The position numbers and the translations under genes were made by a program. Of a stretch of DNA of 64,000 bases, positions 56,618-64,000 are shown one piece after another. Below the pieces are notes generated by a model, which was not told the DNA's origin, did not search any database, and saw nothing but the letters and a program-made list of their open reading frames with translations. The number at the start of each line of letters is the position of its first letter. Positions within the stretch are counted from its first letter, which is position 1. The stretch comes from Gonium pectorale (taxonomy: Eukaryota > Chlorophyta > Chlorophyceae > Chlamydomonadales > Volvocaceae): contig LSYV01000020.1 of the NCBI GenBank assembly GCA_001584585.1, forward strand, positions 1,205,261 through 1,269,260. Reading direction: 5' to 3'.

Positions 56618-58227
56618 CTACTGAATGCTGTTGGGCGGTTTATTGGGCGTCACGCCGTGCGCGTCGGCGCGGACCGCGGAGTCCGTGGACGGGGCCACAT
56701 CTCCCACCACGGGCCGGTCGGCGGGCGGGGTGCCGTGGGGCGGCAAGCCCGCGGGCACTGCGAGGGACGGATTGGACGGCAGATGCAAATAATGAACATA
56801 GCGTGCCATACGCGCAGTAAGATGCACGAGGAACTGTCCTGAGTCAGGCAAATATATGTTGTGCGGATGTAAACTGCAGGGACACTCGAGAATAATGTAT
56901 GGCGCACAGCAGCTGGTCGGCGTACAAAAGGGTGGGCCGTGAAACAGGTCCCGAATCCTACTGTAGCGACATGCCAGGAGCCAAGATCCTTGGGCGCAAG
57001 GAGAGCACATGATGAAAACAGCAAGGCCACCAGCACGAGGCTCGGGTTCTAACCGTGAGGGCAAAAAAAGCCGTACAGCGCATGCAGACGCGTGATTCGC
57101 CCTGCACAGCTACCGGTTCTTCTCGACCCTGGCGTGGCTGCGGAACGCGAACTCTTGTTGGCGTGCGGCGCTGCCAACTGGATACAGCATGGTATGCTGA
57201 CAACTGGGCTAGTACCCGGGCCCTTCGTAAATGATCCTCATGCTTACGACTTCAAAGCTCTTCCCACAAGCGAACATTCCCCACGTGTTCTGTACTACCC
57301 GTCCAGTCCCCTACTCCTCCCCTTGAGCGCCGCACTCACGCTCAGCGGTGCCCCCGAATGCCGCCTGCGGGTGCTGCAGTGATGCCGCAGGGTCCTCGTG
57401 CACGGGGTAGCACCCCGAGGGCAGCCGGTCGTCGTCCTCGGCGCCCTGCCCGCGGCCGCTCACATCTGCGCCGAAGTAGTTTTCCTTGGCGGTGCCGGGC
57501 CAGGGCGTCGGGCAGGGCTGAGACTCCTGAAGAGATGAGGCGTGGACACGGGAAGGATTTTTTTCTGTGGAAAGGTTACAGGGGGAGAGGCAAGAAAGAG
57601 CGCAGACAACGGGGACAGGCAGCCCTCCCGTGATTAGAATCACCGAAATTCTGCCCTAAGTACAGCGCACCACGGCAGCCAAGACCAAACACCAACGCCG
57701 CACACAAGAGTGTCCCCGGGCGGTGGCCCGTGGGTCACAGGCCCGGCTGGTCCGTCCGCAAGCGAAGTCCCACCCGCTGAAATCTTCACGCCCTCATCTC
57801 TACAGCTCGCGGCACCGCGCACCTCGCGGGGTGCCTCGTAGAGGCCGCCGGTCGCCAGTTCGTGTCTCGGGTCGTCGTTGAGGCCGCCCGAGAGGGGCAC
57901 GCCGCCGTCAAGCGGCGGCGACAGGTCAGCGTACGCACCAGAGCGCGTGTTGAAGCAGACAAGACGGCCAGCGCATACGTAAACGAAGGGGCAGTACACG
58001 AAAGGTAGATGTTCAGGGTTTGCGAGTGCGCGCAGGCCCGTAGGAATCACCAGGCCAGGAGCACGCAGGTGCAAGGCTCATACAGGGCGACGTAATTTTA
58101 TACCGGCTGCTTGGCCGGTAGCTCAGACGCCGTCGCTCTAGTTCGGGCTCCAAAACTCACCGCAAGACTGGGTCCATGCCGCGGCTCGGAAGGCCTCGAT
58201 CAGAGCTATTGCACGATAGGTGAGCAT
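56618..58227 (-). CDS. Small protein of unknown function, paralogue B (179 aa; splice site altered)
   Basis: Not recognised. Four exons parallel those of paralogue A: 58227-58161, 57968-57823, 57526-57340 and 56757-56618. The first three have exactly the same sizes as in A (67, 146 and 187 bases) and matching phases. The protein starts MLTYRAIALIEAFRAAAW, amphipathic like a mitochondrial or plastid presequence. It is then hydrophilic: SPPLDGGVPLSGGLNDDP, HELATGGLYE, TPWPGTAKENYFGADVSGRG, EDDDRLPSGCYPVHEDPAA. At the exon 2 acceptor the sequence is CTG where paralogue A has CAG, and no other AG lies close upstream, so splicing may fail. The C-terminus runs 27 residues past that of A. Reading-frame conservation against A (changes mostly at third positions) argues that it was functional until recently. 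Confidence 0.5.
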
Positions 58228-58949
58228 ATTGTAGTCTGGGAGCAGTCAGCGAAGAAGACAAGCTGGCCCGGGCTGGCTCGCTAGTCATGGCAGGATCCGA
58301 CGTCACCGCTTCAACAGTCACCTTGATTTTCCTTGCTGTTCAACTATAAATGTCACAGGGTTTCGAAACATATGCAGGTCAAGCGGCTAATTCGTGTGTG
58401 GGGGGGGGAAGAATGACCCACGGGTCGCTGTATGCCAAGGACCGGGTCCAGATGGGACAAGGTGGCAAGATAGGGGCATAGATATTTACATTTACATGAC
58501 GGGAAGTATTATCTCCCAGTGAGACACATCATATCGCCCCTCGCCCTTCCCGCAGCTCAGACTAGCATCAAGGGCCTTGCTGCCTGCACATGCAGGCGCC
58601 TCACTGCCGTATTCCTTGCGCTCCTCCTCGGCTCCAAGTTCGGTACGCAGCCAAGCACGAACGCTGGGGGACCGCGGTATGTGCCGTACATTGTCCTGTG
58701 TCTTAGTGCTGTGGTCATCGACCCTGTAAACCCATTGTACGTGCTCGGACCGAGCGACAATCCTGTGGCGGGTGACGAACCCTCAATCCGTGTTGACGAC
58801 CAATAAAACCACAATGCGTTTTCAACGACCTTTACTCTTTCACGCAACAGTCCGGCGCGCACGATGCATCGCCATTATCTGAAGGCGCAAAGCGACCCTC
58901 TGGATGCGCTCCCTACAGTACAAACCCCCCCTCTCCCTCTTTTGTGTAC

Positions 58950-59209
58950 ATGACCCGTCAGTGCCTGTCTGTCTGAGCCCAGTCGGCTCCCTTGTCCAGC
59001 TTTCTACGCGTGGACTCCTTGAGGTCTTGCCCCATGCTGTGAGCCGCAAAGCTGCGCTGCGCCTCGTGCAGCTCCCCCGGCGTAGACGGCTTCGTGGCGC
59101 CAACCTGCGGCGCGGGGTCAGCACGACCGGGTGGCACGGCAGCGATTTCATCCGTCATGTATGGTGCAGTACAAGCCGCCGGAGTCATGATGCACGGCAA
59201 CGGTACCAC
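58950..59209 (-). repeat. Conserved segment downstream of small paralogue A
   Basis: Related to 56180-56440. It reads ...GELHEAQRSFAAHSMGQDLK... after an acceptor-like CAG, and ends at a stop at 58958. TTACA at 58486-58490 and 58492-58496 (TGTAA on the minus strand) lies downstream, so the transcript of paralogue A could extend through this segment. Confidence 0.4.
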
Positions 59210-59332
59210 TATGTACGAATCAACAAGAGTCAGTACGTGTCCGGGTTCGGCTCATCAGCTGCGAACCTCTGGTAGTTGAGAGCATGGCGCCGACCTCGCT
59301 TATGCTACCTGCCAAGTTTGCACAGCAACCGC

Positions 59333-60759
59333 TTATCCCTCCACGGGGCGGCCGGACGGCGGGGTGCCGTGCCGGGGCGAGCCCGCAGCCACTGCGCGCG
59401 GAATGGAGGGGGCAGCAGTCACAAACTGCTATTGCAAGTAGGCAACAAGACTTGCCGTGCATGTTTGCACACAATGTCGAGATGTGCGATGTCGTGTACA
59501 CGCTGGTTGTGTGATGTATATATATATATATATATTGTTGCATCGGCAAGGGCGGATGTCCACATGAGCTATAAGGTCCAGGACACGCCGTCCCTCTCTC
59601 ACAACTGCGAAGAGCAGTGCACCTAGAGTCCATCCTCAACCCTGGATGCCGGAGCACCAGGACCACCTAGCAGGCTATCTAGTTGGCGGGCCGAGCAGCC
59701 AGTGTCTTGGATCAAGGGGTAGCTAGCACGACGCTCGACGTGCGATGTCAGATCCCTGGGAGACGGTAGGTTCATTGCGCATTTGAACACGAAGTCACCG
59801 GCGTAAGGCCCGGCGCCCGGGCAAGCAAAACAGGGCGCGTGCGCGCGGTTTAAGTGGGCAAACCGCATGCTGGCACATAGTCAACGGGTGTCCGGATGCT
59901 CGCCGCACTCACGTTCAGTGGGACCCCGGAACGCCTCCTGCGGATGCTGCTGCGATGCCGCAGGGTCCTCGTGCACGGGGTAGCTCCCACGTGGCAGCTT
60001 GTCGTCGTCCTCAGCACCCTGGCGGCGGCCGCTCACGTCTGCGTCGGCGTAGCTCTCCTTGGACGTGCCGGGCCAGGGAGTCGGGTACGGCTGGCGGTCC
60101 TGATAATGGGGAAAGGGGAAAGAAGGTTGCGGGGGGCAACGAGCCACATGGGAGGGCAATCATCAGCCTGTACTCGAGGACGCCTGAGGAAGGGCTGAGC
60201 ATGTAAGTGACAAACGAACCCGCCAATGCTGGCAATGGAGGTGCCCCAGTAGTTCCCGGTGGTACTTCACAGGCGACGTGCGCGCCCCCGGGTGGGCTTT
60301 TCTCGCCCGCCCCCGCTGACGACTTCTCGTTCTGCCTCCACAGCTCACGATGTTGCACACCTTGCGGGAGGAGTCATAGAGGCCGCCGGTCGCTAGCTCG
60401 TGTCCCGGATCGTCGTTGAGGCCACCCGAGTGGGGCACGCCGCTGTCGGGCGGCTGCGACTGATCAGCGCCCGCTCCAGAGCTCGTATGGAAGCAGACCA
60501 GGCAACCTGCGCAGCGTGAGGCAGAGCATTGACTAGACAGCGATGCAAGGTCTTGTGACGCGGGTATGGCCAACCGCGCGCTCTAGACGTCGAGTCAGAA
60601 CGTTAGTGACACGCAGATGGATACATACACAGAGGTTACTTGGACAATGCATGGCATAGAAAAGGCAGCTCAATGCGGGCTGCAGCGCTCACCGCAAGCT
60701 CGGGTCCATGTTGCCGCTCTGGATGCCTCGATGAAGCTGAATGCGCGTGTGGAAAGCAT
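59333..60759 (-). CDS. Small protein of unknown function, paralogue A (152 aa)
   Basis: Not recognised. Four exons: 60759-60693, 60506-60361, 60099-59913 and 59391-59333. All junctions are GT-AG and in phase. The N-terminus (MLSTRAFSFIEASRAATW) is basic and amphipathic with no acidic residue except one Glu, suggesting organelle import. The rest is small, hydrophilic and rich in Gly, Asp and Pro: CLVCFHTSSGAGADQ, HSGGLNDDPGHELATGGLYD, YPTPWPGTSKESYADADVSG, EDDDKLPRGSYPVHEDPAAS. It ends GSPRHGTPPSGRPVEG. The lack of hydrophobic core segments suggests a disordered, late-embryogenesis-abundant-like or assembly-factor-like protein, but no family was matched. It has a tandem sister at 56618-58227. 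A longer transcript reaching 58958 is possible. Confidence 0.6.
59517..59535. repeat. (TA)n microsatellite
   Basis: About nine uninterrupted TA units inside the region just past the last exon of paralogue A. Confidence 0.9.
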
Positions 60760-62534
60760 GTGTTGGCCGTCGACTCGTCGTTTTCAAGAAACATGCGGAA
60801 ATAAAGATGTGCGTCGCTGCCATTGTATACGTCGGGGTCTGACGTCACGGCTTATATCCCTAACAATGTCTAACACGTGCCTTTCAATTGAGCATTATAG
60901 AAGTTCAATGCTGGAATGTAGATAAGGGCCCCGGCTGGTTCATTCCATGAGGCTGGAGTACACGCGTGTCACAATGACCCCTGGGTCAATTCACGCGGGT
61001 ACGACTCCGGGGTTCGTGTGCCAGCCGGCTGAGTCCGCGCCCAAAGGCCCGCCCTTCCTTAAAAATAGTATACAGTATCATACGTGCACCCTATAGGAGC
61101 AGTCCTGGGGGCCTAGGGCTCACTCCTGTAATGTCGACGTGCATGGGTGTGGTTGGGCGAAGAGACCCCTTGCAAAGCTGTACAAACTTGTTCCACACTC
61201 CTCAGAAGCTATAGTTAAGGCTCTTTCGCAAGGAAATGCACAAATAGCCGCCAACTGTCGCAAACTGCCGCTCCGCTGGAAGGCAGATTTAAGCCTCAAT
61301 CAAGCGGAGGATGACGTTTGTAGGTTCCTATATTGGGTAGGATAAGTACTTGCGTGTGGTGCCTTGAATGAGACCTCCGCCTCGCGAAATGCAGGCTGTT
61401 TTCGCGAGTTGGGCCGCCTGCTCCACTCCAAGGCCCGCGATCACGCGTTTAACTTTCAGGATGCTGCAATTGTGCGATTTACTTGTTTTTTTAGTGGTTT
61501 GGTCAAGGTCATCTGGCACCGTGACCCACCGACCCGCACTGTGGTTTGGTCCGCCCTAGGCTGGCCCAAGCTTCAGACAAGCCCACAAACACTCTTATAT
61601 GATTACACACGCATATTGAACACAATTGGCACTGGATGGGCGGGTCTGACAGTGGTTGGTTTACGACTTTGTGCTTGCACACCCCCTAATACGGCAGACC
61701 AATTTTCGCCAAGACTACCTCCTCGGACAAGGATGCCACCTAGCCAGGCAGCAAGAGCGCTATCGAATTGTGGGGGGTAGGTCGGGTCAGCATCCTTGTC
61801 CGAGGAGATAGTCGTGGCGAAAAGGCCCTTGGGAAAAGGGGCTCCCGTGGACTCAGCCCAGCCGCCTAGTGGTAACCGCGTGGGTCAATTCAGGGTCGGG
61901 GCAAGGACTACGCGACGGAGGATGCGACATAAAGGGATTAACAAGGATGTGGGCAATCTCTGGCGTATACGCCATTGGCGCTACTAACCATGCACTTCAT
62001 ATATGAGGCTGTCGGCTACTTCCCAGCTCCAGCCGCAAAGCCGTCACAAAGCGTGTCTGCCGTCCCTTGCCTGACTTTGCCCGCACTTCTCCGGAAGAAA
62101 GTTCACCCGGCTGCGCAAGGAGAGCAGAGTTACGGGTACAGGTGCCTAAGCAGAGTCGTTAGTGACCCCTGTAAGCTGCAACCATAGTTTCAGAGCCCAC
62201 GAATGGCGGTAGTGTCTTTCCGCCGTACAACGCATTACAGCGCCATGTCGGTCCTGGTGTCAAGCAACGTACGCACGTCATCCCATCCATTTGTTACTGA
62301 TGGACTATGGGACATTGATAGTACACTAAGGCAACATGCGCTTGTAGCACAACAAACCGCAGACTGGTGCGTACACAAGCGAGATGCATTGTGCGGTGAG
62401 ATGCAGGCCGCTGCAGGCCGCTACCAGGCACACCGCGTTCGCGTTAAAGCGCCTCTTCTGATTCCATCCAAACACGAGTGTTGCCCTTGCGCACAGAATC
62501 AAGGGAATTGTGCCGCTGCCGCCGTGTTAGCTAT
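60760..62534. other. Long stretch without a supported gene
   Basis: Short open frames exist on both strands (for example 61139-61345 + and 61364-61780 +). None has the codon bias of neighbouring exons or a family match. The only clear structure is the hairpin at 61703-61823. Confidence 0.5.
61703..61823. repeat. Near-perfect inverted repeat / hairpin (34-nt arms, 53-nt loop)
   Basis: The left arm 61703-61736 and right arm 61790-61823 are reverse complements with two mismatches in 34 positions. The inner 18 bases (CTCCTCGGACAAGGATGC) are perfect. It could be a foldback mobile element or a small-RNA precursor. Confidence 0.85.
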
Positions 62535-63297
62535 TCAACTCCGCATGCCCGTCTTCCTCACTGAGGATGTTGGGCGCGTTGCACGTCCTGCACGTCCCCA
62601 AGGTCGAGGCGGATAGGGCCGGCATCGCGCTCGATGTCGGCTTCTTGGTCGATGCGTCGTACAACCGGCCGGACTGCGCAAAAAAAGAGAACCAGAAACG
62701 GGGAAGGCAGCCTCTACGGACATACACACCCGAGGGTGTGATGTTTCCAGCAGGGCGCCGAGTACAGGGCATGGCGGGCGAGGTATACGAGTAGACGGGC
62801 CCCCCCGGTGTGTTACCATAATAGTTTCCTGACGATAAGTAGTGGGTCCGGCAAGCGGTCGACGAAGGGGCCAGTCCATCGGCGGCCATCGGCGGCCAGC
62901 GGCCAGAGGCGCACTGCGACTCGATGAAGGGCATGCCCAGGTCGCACTCGGTCGGCGGGAGCGGGCCACACGAGTCGTTGCTGCGAAGCCGGACGCCCCT
63001 GCACATAAAAAAACGCGAGAGTGCCCATGCGGTGGCTCTATCACCTGTCAGCAATCAAGTAAACGGTGCCCAGGCCAAGCATCAGACCCGCGCTTGCATG
63101 AGCCGTAGGCACGCGCCTGTCACTAGTGCACGGCCCCCCTTTCCCTGCACCTACGTGTATCAGGATAATCGGGACGCCATCCTCGTCCAGGGTTGCGCAT
63201 CCACTGAAGGCGCCATCGGAGTCCAGCCCTCAAGGCGTCAGCACGACGGCATGCGGGAGGTGCTCCCAGGTGACCAGGTCCCGCGAAACGGCGTGAC
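62535..63297 (-). pseudogene. Broken glycoside hydrolase family 32 (fructosidase/invertase-like) remnant
   Basis: In transcript order: an exon-like piece 63297-63155 reads GHAVSRDLVTWEHLPHAV..., then an in-frame TGA at 63232-63230, then GLDSDGAFSGCATLDEDG and ...VPIILIH. This matches the GH32 blocks that carry the WGHAVS and FSG motifs. A second piece from 62998 begins GVRLRSNDSCGPLPPTECDL. A third from 62673 contains GRLYDA, then DAGPIRLDLGDV in another frame, then APNILSEEDG in yet another. The catalytic NDPNG block expected upstream was not found, and the RDP block is missing too. Family role when intact: hydrolysis of beta-fructosides such as sucrose. Confidence 0.6.
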
Positions 63298-64000
63298 CTG
63301 GGTTGGAGGGGTAGGTGGGCGCGGGTTGGCTGGGGCCCGGACATAGGCGCACAAGGGCGTGCACCGAACTGACCCCATACAAGGCCGAAGCTGCACTGGC
63401 ACCCTGTCTCAACGTGCTGTTAGAACCTGCGGGCAGAGCGAGGGCAGACGTGCTGTCACATTCCATGTAGCGATGCAGGCGTTTCCGAGACTCGTCACAC
63501 CGGAACCGCGCCGCAAAGGCTCCTGAGCCCTGCCGTAAAAGCCTTCCTATTACAAGAATGGTTGATCTGGGAGCGGGACATAGCCAACATACTATAGGTT
63601 AGGATCACAGTAATTTAGGGTACGGCTGCTGGGCGTGGCGCGTGCTTCCGCCGCCTCGGCGCGAGTTTTTAAACCTGCCGGTCTGCCGTACGCGGGGGTG
63701 TTGGAAAGCGCCCGAGCTCGCCGCTGGCCGCCGCCTCCTAATCTGCTGCCACTTGAGGCGGCTACGGCCGCATGCGCATGCTGTCTCTGCTGCCTAAACC
63801 GGCATTGCATCTGTACGGAGTAGCCACGCCAGCCCTTTTGTGAGCCCTAGCTACTGGGTCTCGGCTTGTCAAGGGCACCACCTGCCCTGCTCCGACGACA
63901 CGCACTCGGCGGTCCGCTTGCCCAGCGGGCTTGCGCGGATTCGCTTCCGGAGTCGGCACAGTCGGCTTTCTGTGGCGGGGGCTGCAGCGTCAACACGCAA
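63298..64000. other. Right edge, no supported gene
   Basis: Upstream (minus-strand sense) of the GH32 remnant. The expected N-terminal GH32 exon with an NDPNG motif was looked for and not seen. A gene starting beyond the right edge cannot be judged. Confidence 0.4.

Noticed and set aside
58519..58806. Plus-strand 95-codon frame with a hydrophobic segment
   Set aside because: No family match, no coding-like codon bias, and no counterpart near the sister locus.
61139..62616. Several 60-138 codon plus-strand frames
   Set aside because: Composition is unlike local exons, there are no splice-linked partners, and one overlaps the hairpin.
1..64000. CRISPR arrays, bacterial operons, rRNA or tRNA genes
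   Set aside because: None was seen by eye. The tandem repeats present have two or three units with no spacers, and gene structure is eukaryotic. A tRNA scan could not be run.

Overview
The window reads as nuclear DNA of a volvocine/chlamydomonadalean green alga. It is GC-rich with strong alanine bias, its genes are split by roughly 60-400 bp GT-AG introns, TGTAA poly(A) signals follow several genes, and it carries a plastid-division ARC6 gene, a plant-type ferredoxin gene and LINE debris. Nothing looks bacterial. All exon models below were built by hand from splice sites and codon phase; in every model the exon lengths sum to a whole number of codons.

Layout. 1-17738 (+): one huge gene of 11 exons, at least 5,248 residues, an Ala/Pro/Ser-rich and largely disordered protein of unknown function, cut by the left edge. 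19020-21597 (+): a leucine-rich-repeat protein with an F-box-like N-terminus. 22740-30732 (-): two tandem eight-exon membrane-anchored sulfotransferase-like genes with identical internal exon sizes and a shared, nearly identical 5' tract. 31514-35001: a transposon graveyard with a decayed LINE 3' part, a frame-broken NHL/BTB gene and two copies of a ~100 bp repeat. 36099-38450 (-): an AAR3-type DCN1 (cullin neddylation) protein with a long Gly/Gln-rich tail. 40066-43603 (-): a carotenoid cleavage dioxygenase, head to head with 44323-47692 (+), a MIT-like/AAA ATPase of the katanin-spastin-Vps4 group. 48590-49880: a terminal-inverted-repeat element carrying a Gln-rich ORF with three in-frame stops. 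50114-54207 (+): ARC6, without the expected domain after its transmembrane helix. 54997-55767 (-): a small [2Fe-2S] ferredoxin. 56618-60759 (-): two tandem copies of an unrecognised small gene, one with an altered splice acceptor. 61703-61823: a near-perfect hairpin. 62535-63297 (-): a broken glycoside-hydrolase-32 remnant.

The genes do not form one pathway. ARC6, the ferredoxin and the carotenoid dioxygenase could all act in the plastid. The DCN1-like protein, and possibly the F-box-like LRR protein, point to cullin-RING ubiquitin ligases. The sulfotransferases fit Golgi glycan sulfation. The least explained parts are the giant protein and the small paralogue pair at 56618-60759.
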